A stretch of DNA of 64,000 bases from Enterobacter genomosp. O (GCF_001022965.1 NZ_LECZ01000018.1:17661-81660); one strand, 5' to 3'. Positions 19,287-30,213 are shown, counted from the stretch's first letter. Program-made: numbers and translations. The notes: a model not told the origin generated them from the sequence alone.

Positions 19287-19990
19287 ACGCGCTCAATCCA
19301 GCGCTCCAGCAGCTCAGGCAGCATCAGGGCAATCTCCTGCAGCAGGTGCGTGGCTTGCCCTTGCTCATAGTGATGTGCGTCTCGGCTGGTAAATAACATC
19401 ACGCCCAGATCGCCATCGCGCCCCATCAGCGACATCGCTACCGAGCCTATCGCTTTGGCTTCGGGTAACACCACCAGCAGTTCAGGTCCGTTCAATGGCC
19501 CCAGGTAGTGATGCTCATGGCCCAGACGCTGTATGCGCAACGGTTCAAACGCCTGACGGCTAATTGCCAGATGGGTAAACCCCGACGGTGCGCCAATGCG
19601 CCAGCGGTCAGGGAAAAGACGGATCGTTGCGCCCGCCAGGCCAAGCTCGCGCGCCCAGCGATGGAAGCGGCTGAGGAATTCTTCGAGACTGTGCGCCGAC
19701 GCCAGACGCGCCTGCAGATGCAGCAGACGATAGAACAGGCTTTCGTTAGTGCTAGCCTGTTCCATCAGCAGCGTCATGTTCTCTTCAAGCTGATTAATGT
19801 GGTTGCGCGAGCGCGCCATGTGCCATTCGACCAGCGACACGGTTCCGCGAACCGGATGCGGCACGCGCATCTCTTCGACGACGCGTGCATTACGAATAAA
19901 AAACTCAGGATTGCGCAGCAGATAATCAACAACAGCTCTGTCGTCCAGCTCCGTCACTGTTTCCTGCAGTTCTTCCCCTGGTTGTTTCAT
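19283..19990 (-). CDS. yigA: DUF484 protein YigA
   Basis: This is a 235-residue member of the DUF484 family, a GAF-like fold, always found between dapF and xerC in enterobacteria. No biochemical function is established. Visible features are an acidic N-terminus ([15 protein letters not shown]), a coiled coil ([20 protein letters not shown], about 80-100) and a GAF-like C-terminal half. Four-base overlaps with dapF upstream and xerC downstream show tight translational coupling. Confidence 0.93.
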   Translation of the reverse strand: MKQPGEELQETVTELDDRAVVDYLLRNPEFFIRNARVVEEMRVPHPVRGTVSLVEWHMARSRNHINQLEENMTLLMEQASTNESLFYRLLHLQARLASAHSLEEFLSRFHRWARELGLAGATIRLFPDRWRIGAPSGFTHLAISRQAFEPLRIQRLGHEHHYLGPLNGPELLVVLPEAKAIGSVAMSLMGRDGDLGVMLFTSRDAHHYEQGQATHLLQEIALMLPELLERWIERV

Positions 19991-20811
19991 AGATGGATAA
20001 ACCCGTCATAGACATGTGCCGCCGGGCCAGTCATATACAGTGGATGACCCGGTCCTTTCCAGGCGATATCAAGCCGACCGCCCGGTAACTCCACGCGAAC
20101 CTCTTCAGCCAGTAACCCCTGAGAGATGCCCACGGCCACTGCCGCACAGGCACCGCTTCCGCAGGCCTGCGTCTCGCCCGCGCCGCGCTCGTAAACCCGC
20201 AGACGGATGTGCTCGCGTTTCACCACCTGCATAAAACCGATGTTCGCGCGCTCCGGGAAACGTTCGTGGCTTTCCAGCACCGGGCCGAGCGTTTCGACGG
20301 CGGCAGTTTCCACATCATCAACCTGAATCACGCAGTGCGGGTTACCCATGGAGACGACGCCGCACAATACTGTCTGCTCGGCCGCACGCATAATATAGGT
20401 CTTTTCCGCTTTGTTTGCGCGAAACGGCACGACGGAGGGCTCGAAGTTCGGCTCGCCCATGTTCACGCGCACCAGCTCATCGTCGGTGACGCTAAGCACC
20501 ATGCGGCCATTGGCCGTGCTGACGCGAATATCACGCTTGTTGGTCAGCCCTTTCAGGCGAACAAAGCGGGCGAAACAGCGCGCGCCGTTGCCGCACTGAT
20601 TCACCTCGCTGCCGTCCGCGTTAAAAATACGGTAGTGGAAATCGAGGTCGGGATCGTACGGTGGCTCAACCACCAGCAGCTGATCGAACCCCACGCCCAG
20701 ATGCCGATCCGCCAGGCGACGGATCAGTTCCGGGGAGAAAAACACATTCTGCGTTACCGCGTCGACGACCATAAAATCGTTGCCAAGGCCATGCATTTTA
20801 GAGAACTGCAT
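19987..20811 (-). CDS. dapF: Diaminopimelate epimerase
   Basis: DapF converts LL- to meso-diaminopimelate, needed for lysine and peptidoglycan. I chose the ATG giving [13 protein letters not shown] (274 residues, E. coli length); GGAG lies six bases before it, inside the four-codon upstream extension. The two catalytic cysteines are Cys73 (QCGNGARC) and about Cys217 (ACGSGAC). It follows lptM by 35 bp and heads the yigA-xerC-yigB series, overlapping yigA by four bases. Confidence 0.97.
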   Translation of the reverse strand: MQFSKMHGLGNDFMVVDAVTQNVFFSPELIRRLADRHLGVGFDQLLVVEPPYDPDLDFHYRIFNADGSEVNQCGNGARCFARFVRLKGLTNKRDIRVSTANGRMVLSVTDDELVRVNMGEPNFEPSVVPFRANKAEKTYIMRAAEQTVLCGVVSMGNPHCVIQVDDVETAAVETLGPVLESHERFPERANIGFMQVVKREHIRLRVYERGAGETQACGSGACAAVAVGISQGLLAEEVRVELPGGRLDIAWKGPGHPLYMTGPAAHVYDGFIHL

Positions 20812-20846
20812 CATTTGCTCCATTGCGCGGGTACAGAACGTTGTCG

Positions 20847-21050
20847 TCAGAGATTTACCTGAGTCGGACCACCGTTGTTGCCACGATCGTTAGTATCTGG
20901 TGTAGATGACTCAATGCCGCTGTTCACAGGTTTCGTCGGCGGCGGCGCGGTTTTATCCGCTGGCGGGAAGTACAGGGGTCCCTTCAGTCCGCAGCCAGTC
21001 AGGCTAAACAGCGTGATGAGAACGGCAAGCGTTCGGAAAGCGTTTTTCAT
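20847..21050 (-). CDS. lptM: Small lipoprotein LptM (YifL), LptD oxidation factor
   Basis: This is a 67-residue outer-membrane lipoprotein. The signal peptide ends in a lipobox, LTGC, with the lipidated cysteine at residue 20, followed by [13 protein letters not shown], the conserved segment that mimics LPS binding to LptD. In E. coli LptM helps LptD form its native disulphides on the BAM complex. The C-terminal half is Pro/Ser/Asn-rich and variable. A longer open frame exists upstream but this ATG fits the family. It precedes dapF on the same strand and is divergent from cyaY. Confidence 0.93.
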   Translation of the reverse strand: MKNAFRTLAVLITLFSLTGCGLKGPLYFPPADKTAPPPTKPVNSGIESSTPDTNDRGNNGGPTQVNL

Positions 21051-21185
21051 TATAAAGTTGCCCGTAAGTTCAAATCTGTTTCTATCATCGCAGGAGAAGA
21101 CACAAAAGCAAGAGTTTGCCGCTTTCCTGCAACGGGATTTATTTAGGGTTATACTGCCGGCATCACGAAAAACAGGAACAAAACC

Positions 21186-21506
21186 ATGAACGACAGTGAA
21201 TTCCATCGCCTTGCCGACAACCTGTGGATGACCATCGAAGAGCGTCTTGACGACTGGGACGGCGACAGCGATATCGATTGTGAAATCAACGGCGGTATTC
21301 TGACCCTGAGCTTCGAAAATGGCAGCAAAATTATTATTAACCGCCAGGAGCCGCTTCACCAGGTATGGCTGGCGGCCAAACAGGGCGGCTATCATTTCGA
21401 TCTGAAAGACGGGGAATGGGTTTGCGACCGCAGCGGCGTCACGTTCTGGGATCTGCTGGAACAGGCGGCGACCGCGCAGGCGGGTGAGGAAGTGAGTTTC
21501 AGGTAG
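21186..21506 (+). CDS. cyaY: Frataxin homologue CyaY
   Basis: CyaY is an iron-binding regulator of IscS-dependent Fe-S cluster assembly in the cytosol. It has 106 residues with the acidic first helix ([21 protein letters not shown]) and strands as in frataxins, including [17 protein letters not shown] and the tryptophan-containing motif PLHQVWLA. It is divergent from lptM and convergent with cyaA. A BIME follows the stop. Confidence 0.96.
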   Translation: MNDSEFHRLADNLWMTIEERLDDWDGDSDIDCEINGGILTLSFENGSKIIINRQEPLHQVWLAAKQGGYHFDLKDGEWVCDRSGVTFWDLLEQAATAQAGEEVSFR

Positions 21507-21512
21507 TTTTGT

Positions 21513-21590
21513 TGCCCGGTGGCGACTACGCCTTACCGGGCCTATAACGGCTCGGACCGTAGGCCGGGTAAGCGTCAGCGCCACCCGGCG
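21513..21590. repeat. REP pair (BIME) between cyaY and cyaA
   Basis: Two REP units in inverted orientation are visible, GCCCGGTGGCGACTACGCC...CCGGGC (21514-21542) and TAGGCCGGGTAAGCGTCAGC...CACCCGGC (21560-21588), separating two convergent genes. Confidence 0.88.
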
Positions 21591-21597
21591 AAAAGGC

Positions 21598-24141
21598 TCA
21601 GGAGAAATACTGCTGCAGCAGTGGCGCGGTGTCCTGATTTGCAGGCGCGACAGGCGTGACGGCCTGGGTCCGGAACGGAATCACCTGCGTACGACCGTCG
21701 ACGTTCACAATCTGGTAGAACTGCGGCAGGTTAAAGTTGATAAAGCTTGAGCCGTAGGTGAAACGGTCATGGGAAGAGGAGTAGAAGCGGCTGACGTCGC
21801 GCACCAGCTCCTCTTTACTGCCTTCACAATGGTGATACACCTCGGCGCGGTTGGTCTCATCCAGAATGTAGATGTTGAAACCGGCATCGTCGCCCGACTC
21901 TTCGAAGAAGAACTGAATAATCCCTTCACTGGCAAAGCCGTCCACCACCTGCGGCAGCTTAACGTGGTTGGTTTCCACCTGCACCGACAGGCCATGCAGC
22001 TTGTTGTGCGAAATCGCGCCGTAGAACTCGATGGCGTTTTCCAGCTTCTGTACCGACACGTTGAGACGTTCGAAGAACAGGCCCCAGGTCTGGCCGGAGA
22101 CGCGCAGCGCTTTAAAGCGTCCGGTTTCCTGGCGGGTACTGGAGAGACGCAATTCGATACACTCTGAAACCAGCTGCTGCACGCGGGTACGAATTAAACC
22201 GCGCAGGTGCTGGCTATAGCAGAACACTTCAACGCTGTCCGGCGGCGCGGCATCCTGATGCATCTTGCCGAGAATGGTTTTCAGCGCTTCGATCATCGCC
22301 TGCTCGCCGTTGAAGTGCAGGGTTCGCACTTCGTTCCACGAGTTGCGGTAAAGCAGATCCACACTGCCCACCAGGCAGTTTTGCTGCTCGCCAAAGCTAA
22401 AGACGTCCAGCTTGCGGAAGTCAAAATGGACCACCTGATTGCGGAAGGCCGCCGTCGGGTCGTACTCCAGATTGACGATGATCGCCAGATGGCGAATCTC
22501 ACACGGGCTGTAGAGCGCCTTCGGCGTTGGCGCAGGCAAACGCAGCGGGAAGTGGTGTGAAACATCCGCCACCATCTCCTGCAGCTTAGCGAGATCAACC
22601 ACCTCGTTGCCTTTGATAAACAGGCGGGTACGCGAAGTCAGCAGGCCGTTGAACCAGGCCCAGGCCACCAGCTTGTTCAGATAGCGGTTATATTCCAGCG
22701 GCTGATGGCTGATAATTGAATCCATGCTTGGCGCACGGTTGTAAAGATACCACCCGGTGCGGTTCGCGCGACCCGGCGGGACATAGATAAAGGTCAGATT
22801 CGGTTCAGACAGGTCAGGCGAAATCTGCGGGTTAACCAGAGTAACTTTACCCGGCAGCGCTTCAAACGCGGCGTACAGCTTACGGGTCAACACCCCGATA
22901 TCCTGCGGGCTGGCGGAAACGCTGAGGTTGTTACGGCGCGCAAAGCGGATCAGATTACGGTAGCTTTGCATCATCGCATCGAGCAGTTCGTTGTGCGCTT
23001 CACGCACCTGATCGATTTTCCAGTTGGCCCGGTTGTCGAGCATGGACAGACGCGCTTCGTCCCATCCCCACTCTTTCACTAACTGACTAACCACTTCACG
23101 ACGCCAGCCCACGCAGGCACGCTCGCGGCTCAATTTCTCACAAACTTTGAGATAGAAACATCGACGCACCAGGTCAAGACGCGTGGTGTCGTCAATGGCT
23201 TTCAGGTATTCGGTCACGCGCTCCAGCATCATGCAGTAGGCGTCCAGCCCGAAGGAGACGATCTCCCCGTCGTGCAGACGCTGCTTGATATCTTTCGCCA
23301 GCAGGCGCGGTGTAGGGTATTCCCAGGAATAGGCTTCCAGCAGCAGCGTTTTCAGCACCGCTTTGTACGGTGAGTCGATACTCTTATAGAGCTGCCAGAG
23401 GCTTGCGCCAAAGTACTCTTCCGCTGACAGAGAGCTCAGGCCTCCGAGGTCCAGCCATTCGTTTGGCGTCAGTACGCCCTGCGAATAGAGCGACATGACG
23501 TAATCGTCATAATGCTCTTCTTCATCGCATGGGACCATATTCCACAGAATACGCTTCCCGGCCAGGCGAACGGCCGTACGGTAAAATTCATCCAGCAACA
23601 GGATGTGCTGGGTCGAGCCGCAGTCCTCACCACCCAGACTGCCGCTTTCGTTATGGCGGAAACGGTTTTCATCAATCAGGAAGAAGCTCACTTCCACGCC
23701 GAGCGAAGCCGCCCAGCTTTCCAGCAGGCTGCATTTACGCTGCAGCAGCTGACGTTCTTCGTTATCGAGCCAGGATTGATGGCAGACCCAGATATCCAGG
23801 TCCGAAGAACAGCTTTGCCCTACCGATGAGGTACTCCCCATAGAGTAAACGCCGGTAATCGGCAGTTCACCTTTCGGGGACTCCTGTGGCGGCATGCCGC
23901 GATAGAGCTCAAGCTCGTTCAGATAGTGCTGTTGGGTTTCATCAGGCGTGAAAAGGCAAATGCCCTGGGGAACGTTACCGTCAAGGTAGCCAGGCATTAG
24001 CGGATGGTGATAGTGCAATAATGTCGGCAGCAGACTGTATACCTGCTGGAAAGCAGGGCCCATGGCAGCAAGCGCGCGATCCACACGCAGTTGATTTATG
24101 GCATCCAGTCTCTGTTTCAGAGTCTCAATATAGAGGTACAA
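21598..24141 (-). CDS. cyaA: Adenylate cyclase, class I
   Basis: CyaA makes cAMP from ATP and is stimulated by phosphorylated EIIA-Glc. It has 847 residues (E. coli 848). The N-terminal catalytic nucleotidyltransferase-like domain shows [19 protein letters not shown] (near 102-120), and the C-terminal half is the glucose-sensing regulatory domain. The start is TTG (24139-24141), as in E. coli, with a weak ribosome site; low initiation is part of its known control. A CRP site lies about 140 bp upstream. Confidence 0.97.
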   Translation of the reverse strand: MYLYIETLKQRLDAINQLRVDRALAAMGPAFQQVYSLLPTLLHYHHPLMPGYLDGNVPQGICLFTPDETQQHYLNELELYRGMPPQESPKGELPITGVYSMGSTSSVGQSCSSDLDIWVCHQSWLDNEERQLLQRKCSLLESWAASLGVEVSFFLIDENRFRHNESGSLGGEDCGSTQHILLLDEFYRTAVRLAGKRILWNMVPCDEEEHYDDYVMSLYSQGVLTPNEWLDLGGLSSLSAEEYFGASLWQLYKSIDSPYKAVLKTLLLEAYSWEYPTPRLLAKDIKQRLHDGEIVSFGLDAYCMMLERVTEYLKAIDDTTRLDLVRRCFYLKVCEKLSRERACVGWRREVVSQLVKEWGWDEARLSMLDNRANWKIDQVREAHNELLDAMMQSYRNLIRFARRNNLSVSASPQDIGVLTRKLYAAFEALPGKVTLVNPQISPDLSEPNLTFIYVPPGRANRTGWYLYNRAPSMDSIISHQPLEYNRYLNKLVAWAWFNGLLTSRTRLFIKGNEVVDLAKLQEMVADVSHHFPLRLPAPTPKALYSPCEIRHLAIIVNLEYDPTAAFRNQVVHFDFRKLDVFSFGEQQNCLVGSVDLLYRNSWNEVRTLHFNGEQAMIEALKTILGKMHQDAAPPDSVEVFCYSQHLRGLIRTRVQQLVSECIELRLSSTRQETGRFKALRVSGQTWGLFFERLNVSVQKLENAIEFYGAISHNKLHGLSVQVETNHVKLPQVVDGFASEGIIQFFFEESGDDAGFNIYILDETNRAEVYHHCEGSKEELVRDVSRFYSSSHDRFTYGSSFINFNLPQFYQIVNVDGRTQVIPFRTQAVTPVAPANQDTAPLLQQYFS

Positions 24142-24490
24142 GACGTATCGCCTGATGTTTCCGGGTGGCGCAAGCTATTCAAAACACGAATAACAGCGGG
24201 CCCGCAGTATTTCAAAAAGATAACCGTTACCCTTTTTCGCCCTTATCATTATGGTGGTACCGACGAAAAAATGGTCTAAAACGTGATCAATTTAACACCT
24301 TGCCGGTTGACCGTAAAGAAAGATGCGCTACATACAAGTGTAGCACCGTTCTGTACGTGTAAATTCCTGAATACGGCTATGGCCGACGAATACGCCGCCT
24401 TGTCCCTCTCACGCTTCATCAACCGTAAAACTGCCATCCCAGAGTCAACAATGTTAGGATGGTTAGCGATTGATAATGACGGTAACAAGC
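24142..24490. promoter_or_regulatory. Divergent cyaA-hemC promoter region with CRP site
   Basis: No gene is visible in these 349 bp. At 24282-24297 the plus strand reads CGTGATCAATTTAACA; its complement, TGTTAAATTGATCACG, matches the CRP site of the E. coli cyaA P2 promoter that mediates cAMP-CRP repression. The remainder holds AT-rich stretches that could hold the hemC promoter (24300-24470). Short open frames here have no ribosome sites and I treat them as chance. Confidence 0.75.
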
Positions 24491-25432
24491 ATGTTAGACA
24501 ATGTTTTGAGAATTGCCACACGCCAAAGCCCTCTCGCGCTCTGGCAGGCACATTATGTTAAGCAGCGCCTCGAAGCCTGCCACAGTGGATTGCGCGTCGA
24601 GCTGGTGCCGATGGTCACGCGCGGTGACGTGATCCTGGATACGCCGCTGGCGAAAGTGGGCGGTAAAGGCCTGTTTGTCAAAGAACTGGAACTGGCATTG
24701 CTTGAGAACCGCGCCGATATCGCCGTACATTCGATGAAAGACGTGCCCGTCGAGTTCCCGGAAGGGCTGGGGCTGGTGTCCATCTGCGAGCGCGAAGATC
24801 CGCGTGACGCATTTGTCTCTAACCACTACGATTCGCTCGATGCGCTGCCTGAGGGTAGCGTGGTTGGCACGTCCAGTTTACGCCGTCAGTGTCAGCTGGC
24901 GGAGCGTCGTCCTGACCTGATCATTCGCTCGCTGCGCGGTAACGTCGGCACGCGTCTGGGCAAGCTGGATAACGGCGATTACGATGCCATTATTCTCGCC
25001 GTTGCCGGGCTAAAGCGTCTGGGGCTTGAGGAGCGCATTCGCGTGGCGTTACCGCCAGAGCTGTCGCTGCCGGCCGTTGGCCAGGGTGCCGTTGGCATTG
25101 AGTGCCGTCTGGACGATACGCGTACCCGCGAACTGCTTGCTCCGCTGAACCATGACGACACCGCTATCCGCGTAAAAGCCGAGCGTGCGATGAATACCCG
25201 CCTCGAAGGGGGATGCCAGGTTCCGATTGGCAGCTATGCTGAATTGACGAATGGCGAACTGTGGCTGCGCGCGCTGGTGGGTGCCCCGGACGGTTCGCAG
25301 ATGGTGCGCGGCGAGCGTCGCGGTAAAGCGCAAGATGCCGAACAGCTTGGCGTTTCGCTGGCAGAAGAGTTACTGGATAACGGCGCCCGCGAAATCCTGG
25401 CTGACGTTTATAATGGAGAACCCCCTGCATGA
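24491..25432 (+). CDS. hemC: Porphobilinogen deaminase (hydroxymethylbilane synthase)
   Basis: HemC polymerises four porphobilinogens into hydroxymethylbilane using a dipyrromethane cofactor. I chose the ATG giving [20 protein letters not shown], 313 residues as in E. coli; two earlier ATGs would add up to seven residues. The cofactor cysteine is in [12 protein letters not shown] (about Cys242), and catalytic Asp is in AVHSMKDVP (about Asp84). It is the first gene of hemCDXY and overlaps hemD by four bases. Confidence 0.97.
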   Translation: MLDNVLRIATRQSPLALWQAHYVKQRLEACHSGLRVELVPMVTRGDVILDTPLAKVGGKGLFVKELELALLENRADIAVHSMKDVPVEFPEGLGLVSICEREDPRDAFVSNHYDSLDALPEGSVVGTSSLRRQCQLAERRPDLIIRSLRGNVGTRLGKLDNGDYDAIILAVAGLKRLGLEERIRVALPPELSLPAVGQGAVGIECRLDDTRTRELLAPLNHDDTAIRVKAERAMNTRLEGGCQVPIGSYAELTNGELWLRALVGAPDGSQMVRGERRGKAQDAEQLGVSLAEELLDNGAREILADVYNGEPPA

Positions 25433-26169
25433 GTATTCTCGTCACCCGCCCTTCTCCCGCAGGAGAGCAATTAGTGAGCCGTCTGCGCGCACTGGGGCAG
25501 GTGGCCTGGAGTTTTCCGCTTATTGAATTCTCCCCGGGTCGGGAGCTCTCTGCGCTTGCCGACCAGATGAATACCCTTCAGGAAGGCGACCTGCTGTTTG
25601 CACTGTCGCAACATGCCGTGGAATTTGCCCACGCGCAGCTGCAGCAGCAGGGGCTGTCCTGGCCAACCGCTCCGCGCTATTTCGCGATTGGCCGTACAAC
25701 GGCGCTGGCGCTGCATACCGTAAGCGGCGCGGATGTTCGTTACCCGTTAGATCGGGAAATCAGTGAAGTCTTGCTACAATTACCTGAATTACAAACCATT
25801 GCCGGAAAACGTGCGCTGATTTTACGCGGTAACGGCGGGCGCGAACTGTTGGGTGAAACGCTGCGCGAGCGCGGGGCTAACGTCACGTTTTGCGAGTGCT
25901 ACCAGCGTTGTGTAAAACATTACGACGGTGCAGAAGAGGCGATGCGCTGGCATACGCGCGGCATTACGACACTGGTCGTAACCAGCGGTGAAATGCTCCA
26001 GCAGCTCTGGTCACTTGTGCCGCAATGGTATCGTGAAAACTGGTTACTCCACTGTCGGCTTCTGGTCGTCAGTGAGCGTCTGGCGAACCAGGCCCGGGAG
26101 CTGGGCTGGCATGATATTCGGATCGCTGATAACGCTGACAACGATGCGCTGCTGCGCGCATTACAATAA
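25429..26169 (+). CDS. hemD: Uroporphyrinogen-III synthase
   Basis: HemD closes hydroxymethylbilane to uroporphyrinogen III with ring-D inversion. It has 246 residues, the E. coli length. It starts [19 protein letters not shown], typical of the family, and shows the [11 protein letters not shown] segment and the conserved [12 protein letters not shown] near 180. Sequence in this family is poorly conserved, so identity rests on these motifs plus the hemC overlap (ATGA). Confidence 0.96.
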   Translation: MSILVTRPSPAGEQLVSRLRALGQVAWSFPLIEFSPGRELSALADQMNTLQEGDLLFALSQHAVEFAHAQLQQQGLSWPTAPRYFAIGRTTALALHTVSGADVRYPLDREISEVLLQLPELQTIAGKRALILRGNGGRELLGETLRERGANVTFCECYQRCVKHYDGAEEAMRWHTRGITTLVVTSGEMLQQLWSLVPQWYRENWLLHCRLLVVSERLANQARELGWHDIRIADNADNDALLRALQ

Positions 26170-26189
26170 CTCTCAAATGGGAAGCCATA

Positions 26190-27392
26190 ATGACGGAACA
26201 CGATAAATCCTCCGCCGTGGTTGAAGAGACCAGGGAGACTGTGGAGACAACGCCACAGCCAGAGACGACTGAGAAAACCGCTGAGAAGAAAAACGGCAGC
26301 AACAAAACGAGCCTCACGCTGAGCGCGATTGCCATCGCCATTGCGCTGGCAGCAGGTGTTGGCCTGTACGGTTTGGTGAAGCAACAGGGTGCTAACCAGA
26401 CGTCCACCAGCGATGCGCTGGTAAATCAGCTCACTGCCCTGCAAAAAGCGCAGGAGACGCAAAAAACCGAGCTGGAAACCGTGATTAAACAGCAGGCCGC
26501 CGCGCTTGCCGATGCGAACAGTAAACAGGAAGAGCTGACCAAACAGCTGGGCGAAGTGCAGCAGAAAGTCGCCACGATTTCCGGTACCGATGCCAAAACC
26601 TGGCTGCTCTCGCAGGCTGACTTCCTGGTGAAGCTCGCCGGACGTAAGCTCTGGAGCGATCAGGACGTCACCACTGCCGCCGCACTGCTGAAAAGCGCTG
26701 ACGCAAGCCTGGCAGACATGAACGACCCAAGCCTTATTACCGCACGTCGTGCGATCACTGAAGATATCGCCAGCCTCTCCGCCGTCTCACAGGTGGACTA
26801 CGACGGCATTATCCTTAAAGTGAACCAGCTTTCGAATCAGATTGATAACCTGCAGCTGGCGGATAACAACGACGACGACTCCCCGATGGACTCCGACGGC
26901 ACCGAGCTTTCCACCTCCCTGAGCGAATGGCGCGTGAACCTGCAAAAAAGCTGGCAGAACTTTATGGACAGCTTTATCACCATCCGCCGCCGCGACGAAA
27001 CCGCCGTACCGCTGCTGGCGCCGAACCAGGATATCTATCTGCGCGAAAACATTCGTTCCCGTCTGCTGGTAGCGGCACAGGCCGTGCCGCGTCATCAGGA
27101 AGAGACCTACAAACAGGCGCTGGATAACGTCTCAACGTGGGTACGCGCCTATTACAACACCGATGATGCGACGACAACCGCCTTCCTCGAAGACATTGAT
27201 AAACTGAGCCAGCAGAACATCACTATGAACGTGCCGGATAAGCTGGCCAGCCAGCCGATTCTGGAGAAACTGATGCAGACGCGCGTACGTAATCTTCTGG
27301 CGCAGCCGGGCGTGCCGGCAGAGCAGACGGGCGGAGCGGCAGCCGCTCCTGCATCCGCACCCGCGCCTGAAAGCGCCCCGCAGGGAGAGTAA
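26190..27392 (+). CDS. hemX: HemX, membrane-anchored protein of the hem operon
   Basis: This is a 400-residue inner-membrane protein once called uroporphyrinogen III methyltransferase; no such activity is supported, and its role is unclear. It has an acidic, Thr/Glu-rich cytoplasmic N-terminus (1-40) and a single membrane helix (about 48-69, [20 protein letters not shown]). A long coiled coil follows (Gln/Lys/Glu-rich, 85-130), then a periplasmic alpha-helical domain and an Ala/Pro-rich tail. It lies between hemD (20-bp gap) and hemY (2-bp gap). Confidence 0.93.
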   Translation: MTEHDKSSAVVEETRETVETTPQPETTEKTAEKKNGSNKTSLTLSAIAIAIALAAGVGLYGLVKQQGANQTSTSDALVNQLTALQKAQETQKTELETVIKQQAAALADANSKQEELTKQLGEVQQKVATISGTDAKTWLLSQADFLVKLAGRKLWSDQDVTTAAALLKSADASLADMNDPSLITARRAITEDIASLSAVSQVDYDGIILKVNQLSNQIDNLQLADNNDDDSPMDSDGTELSTSLSEWRVNLQKSWQNFMDSFITIRRRDETAVPLLAPNQDIYLRENIRSRLLVAAQAVPRHQEETYKQALDNVSTWVRAYYNTDDATTTAFLEDIDKLSQQNITMNVPDKLASQPILEKLMQTRVRNLLAQPGVPAEQTGGAAAAPASAPAPESAPQGE

Positions 27393-27394
27393 CG

Positions 27395-28594
27395 ATGCTA
27401 AAAGTTCTCTTACTCTTCATCCTGCTGATCGCCGGGATCGTGCTGGGGCCGATGCTTGCCGGTCATCAGGGCTACGTCCTGATCCAGACCGATAACTACA
27501 ACATTGAAACCAGCGTAACGGGTCTGGCGATCATTCTGATCCTCGGCGTGGTGGTGCTGTTTGCTCTCGAGTGGATCCTGCGCCGTATTTTCCGCACCGG
27601 TGCGCATACGCGCGGCTGGTTCGTTGGCCGCAAGCGTCGCCGCGCCCGCAAACAGACCGAACAGGCGCTGCTTAAGCTCGCAGAAGGTGACTATCAGCAG
27701 GTTGAAAAGCTGATGTCGAAAAACGCCGATCATGCCGAACAGCCGGTGGTGAACTATCTGCTGGCTGCCGAAGCGGCGCAGCAGCGCGGTGACGAAGCCC
27801 GCGCCAATCAGCACCTGGAGCGGGCGGCAGAGCTGGCGCATGGTGACCCGATTCCGGTGGAAATTACGCGCGTTCGTCTGCAGCTGGCGCGCAATGAGGA
27901 CCACGCGGCTCGCCACGGTATTGACCGCCTGCTGGAAGTCGCGCCACGCCATCCGGAAGTGCTGCGTCTTGCCGAGCAGGCCTATATTCGTACCGGCGCG
28001 TGGGGCTCGCTGCTGGACATCATTCCGTCGATGGCGAAGGCCGAGGTCGGTGATGATGAACATCGTGATGAGCTTCAGCGCCTGGCATGGATTGGCCTGA
28101 TGGATCAGGCGCGCGCCGACCTGGGCAGCGACGGACTAAAAACGTGGTGGAAGAATCAGAGCCGTAAAACGCGCCAGCAGATCCCTCTGCAGGTGGCGAT
28201 GGCGGAACATCTCATTGAATGTGACGATCACGACACCGCACAGGAGATCCTTCTCGACGGCCTGAAGCGCCAGTACGACGATCGTCTGGTGATGGTGATC
28301 CCGCGCCTGAAAACCAACAACCCTGAGCAAGTCGAGAAAGTGCTGCGTCAGCAGATTAAAACCGTCGGTGATCGCCCGCTGCTGTGGAGCACGCTCGGTC
28401 AGTCCCTGATGAAGCACGGTGAATGGCAAGAGGCAAGCCTCGCCTTCCGCGCGGCGCTGAAACAGCGTCCTGATGCCTTTGACTACGCGTGGCTTGCCGA
28501 TACGCTGGACAAGCAGCATAAGCCGGAAGAGGCAGCCGCCATGCGCCGCGATGGGCTGTTGCTGACGCTGCAAAATAACGGTAACCCGCAATAA
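27395..28594 (+). CDS. hemY: HemY, TPR-containing inner-membrane protein
   Basis: It has 399 residues, with two N-terminal membrane helices (about 1-20 and 40-62) followed by a basic stretch (RKRRRARKQTEQ) and tetratricopeptide-like helical repeats to the end. It is linked to late protoporphyrin synthesis by operon position; the E. coli protein's exact role is unproven. It is unrelated to the Bacillus HemY oxidase. It is the last gene of the hem operon, followed at once by a strong terminator. Confidence 0.93.
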   Translation: MLKVLLLFILLIAGIVLGPMLAGHQGYVLIQTDNYNIETSVTGLAIILILGVVVLFALEWILRRIFRTGAHTRGWFVGRKRRRARKQTEQALLKLAEGDYQQVEKLMSKNADHAEQPVVNYLLAAEAAQQRGDEARANQHLERAAELAHGDPIPVEITRVRLQLARNEDHAARHGIDRLLEVAPRHPEVLRLAEQAYIRTGAWGSLLDIIPSMAKAEVGDDEHRDELQRLAWIGLMDQARADLGSDGLKTWWKNQSRKTRQQIPLQVAMAEHLIECDDHDTAQEILLDGLKRQYDDRLVMVIPRLKTNNPEQVEKVLRQQIKTVGDRPLLWSTLGQSLMKHGEWQEASLAFRAALKQRPDAFDYAWLADTLDKQHKPEEAAAMRRDGLLLTLQNNGNPQ

Positions 28595-28599
28595 ATAAA

Positions 28600-28627
28600 A
28601 AGGAGGCCAGACGGCCTCCTTTTTTTA
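28600..28627 (+). terminator. Intrinsic terminator of hemCDXY
   Basis: An AGGAGGCC/GGCCTCCT stem with a four-base loop is followed by TTTTTTT, six bases after the hemY stop. Confidence 0.92.
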
Positions 28628-28766
28628 TCGCCTTTCTCCTGCTACATTCTTTACACCCACATCTGTAAACGAACCCGCCAATGTAACGATGTCTTTTCAT
28701 TAACCTTTTTTCACACACGCGCACTTTCTGCAGCGTGGATTAAATCGTTTTTGAAAGGATATCTTC

Positions 28767-29978
28767 ATGAACTCGCTTTTGTATGCGCTTATTGAAGCGC
28801 TGCGCTGCCACCGCTGGCTGCGCCTGCTTGCCTGTGCTTTTATCTTCTCTTCGCTGGGAAATGGTTTAACCCAGGTCGTGGTCTTTGGTTTACTGTTAGC
28901 GTGGTCGGCCCCGCCCGCCCTGCTAACCCTCGCTTTTCTTTTCGCTACGGTTCCGGGATTCATCGGCAGCACGATCGGCGAAAAGCTGTGCTCGCGCTAT
29001 TCTCCAGTATTCCTGCTGATACTGACCGAGGGGCTGGGATTGCTCGCCCTGCTCTTCCCCCTGCTCGGGGCGGGTTATCACAGCATTGCCTCGCTACTCG
29101 CCGTGCAATCCACCGAAGCGCTGCTCAGCGGGATGAGCTGGCCCGCGCTGACAATGCTCTTTAAGCGCGGACTTAGCGAAGCAGAGCTGCCTGCTGCGAC
29201 CTGTCTGGAAAATGTGATTTTTGCTTCTCAGGTGTTATTGGGTACCGGACTCGGCGTGGTGCTGTTCAAGCAGACCTCAGTGTTTACCTTGCTGGCTATT
29301 GATGCCGCCAGCTTTCTCGGGTCGCTGTTGCTGCTGTGGCTGGCTGGGCGCCGGTTTTCTGCGCCATTGCTACCGCTCACCGGTGAAGAGGCAGCCCCCG
29401 CGCCACTGCGCTGGCAGACATTGACCGTTCGGCAAAAGCGCAGCCTGCTCATTCTGCCGGCGCTGGCGGCAGTCGGCTCACCGGCTATGGCGCTACTTCC
29501 TGCCCTGGCGCAGCAGCTCCATCCTCAGGATGCGGCGGGTCTTGCCCTGCCTCTGCTTTGCGCAAGGAGCATGGGACAACTTTGCGGCCCCATGCTCCTG
29601 AAAAAAGAGAGCCTGACGCGCTTTGCCGCTCGCACCCCGCGAATCATCGTTTGTCTCGGTATCTTTCTGGCCGCTTATGGAATGCTGCCGTTGTTGTCCG
29701 GGTGGATGGCATTTGCGCTGGGGATGATCTTTATCGCGCATCTGGCCTCGAACGTTCTCTTCGCGGCCGGCACGTTTGGCGTACTGAGCAGTTTTCATAT
29801 CACGCAAACCGCGTCGGCCAGCGGTAAAGCCTGGCGCTGGCAAACGCTCAGCGCCTCTCTTTTCACCGGCATTACAGCGATGGTGGCAGTTGGGCTTGGC
29901 TCAGTGCTGGCGCTCTATACGGTATCGTCAGCCGCCCTGCTGTTGGTCGCCCTGATCATGCGTGGGTATCGGGAATAA
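28767..29978 (+). CDS. MFS transporter of unknown substrate
   Basis: This is a 403-residue, very hydrophobic protein with about 11-12 predicted membrane helices, starting MNSLLYALIEALRCHRWLRLL and resembling the MFS_3/enterobactin-exporter-like group. A central hydrophilic loop at about 198-220 divides two halves. I do not recognise an E. coli K-12 orthologue at this place, where aslA/aslB lie nearby instead. A Shine-Dalgarno-like AAGGA lies nine bases before the ATG. Codon use looks like its neighbours, so any transfer is old. It is a lone gene between the hemY terminator and glmZ, convergent with glmZ; I see no U-tract terminator of its own on the plus strand. Substrate is unknown; drug or siderophore export is only a family guess. 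Confidence 0.82.
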   Translation: MNSLLYALIEALRCHRWLRLLACAFIFSSLGNGLTQVVVFGLLLAWSAPPALLTLAFLFATVPGFIGSTIGEKLCSRYSPVFLLILTEGLGLLALLFPLLGAGYHSIASLLAVQSTEALLSGMSWPALTMLFKRGLSEAELPAATCLENVIFASQVLLGTGLGVVLFKQTSVFTLLAIDAASFLGSLLLLWLAGRRFSAPLLPLTGEEAAPAPLRWQTLTVRQKRSLLILPALAAVGSPAMALLPALAQQLHPQDAAGLALPLLCARSMGQLCGPMLLKKESLTRFAARTPRIIVCLGIFLAAYGMLPLLSGWMAFALGMIFIAHLASNVLFAAGTFGVLSSFHITQTASASGKAWRWQTLSASLFTGITAMVAVGLGSVLALYTVSSAALLLVALIMRGYRE

Positions 29979-29983
29979 GACAT

Positions 29984-30186
29984 AAAAAAACGCCTGCTAT
30001 AAAAGCAGGCGTTAAAACAGGTCTGTAAGACAACATATTTGGTGCTTCACTCAACGTTGTGTCCATGGTGTCTGATGAGGCCGAAGCGACATCTGTCAGT
30101 GGACGATAAGCACCGTAAATGGCTCTGCGTCATTCCTGAGTTTATGAGGCACTAAGGCGAACATAAGAGATGGAATGAGCATCTAC
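29984..30186 (-). ncRNA. glmZ: Small RNA GlmZ
   Basis: The minus strand from 30186 begins GUAGAUGCUCAUUCCAUCUC and ends in a terminator stem AACGCCUGC/GCAGGCGUU followed by seven U (29983-30013), about 203 nt in all. This matches E. coli GlmZ (about 207 nt) almost throughout as I recall it, and the location (downstream of hemY) is the same. GlmZ with Hfq activates glmS (glucosamine-6-phosphate synthase) translation and is cleaved by RNase E/RapZ, with GlmY as decoy. The 5' end falls exactly 12 bases from the sigma-54 -12 element. Confidence 0.93.
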
Positions 30187-30213
30187 ACGTATATTATTGC
30201 ACGTAACGTGCCA
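30187..30213 (-). promoter_or_regulatory. Sigma-54 promoter of glmZ (with overlapping sigma-70-like -10)
   Basis: The minus strand reads TGGCACGTTACGTGCA, with GG (30212-30211) and GC (30200-30199) separated by ten bases, an exact -24/-12 promoter. It points to transcription start at about 30187. The adjoining AATAATAT can serve as a sigma-70 -10. Overlapping sigma-54/sigma-70 promoters are known for glmY/glmZ in enterobacteria. Confidence 0.88.

Noticed and set aside
20847..21584. A 245-codon minus-strand frame containing lptM.
   Set aside because: Only the last 67 codons have lipoprotein features; the upstream part is opposite cyaY and reads as noise.
24283..24561. Short ORFs on both strands in the cyaA-hemC spacer.
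   Set aside because: They lie over the known promoter and CRP site region and run into hemC out of frame.
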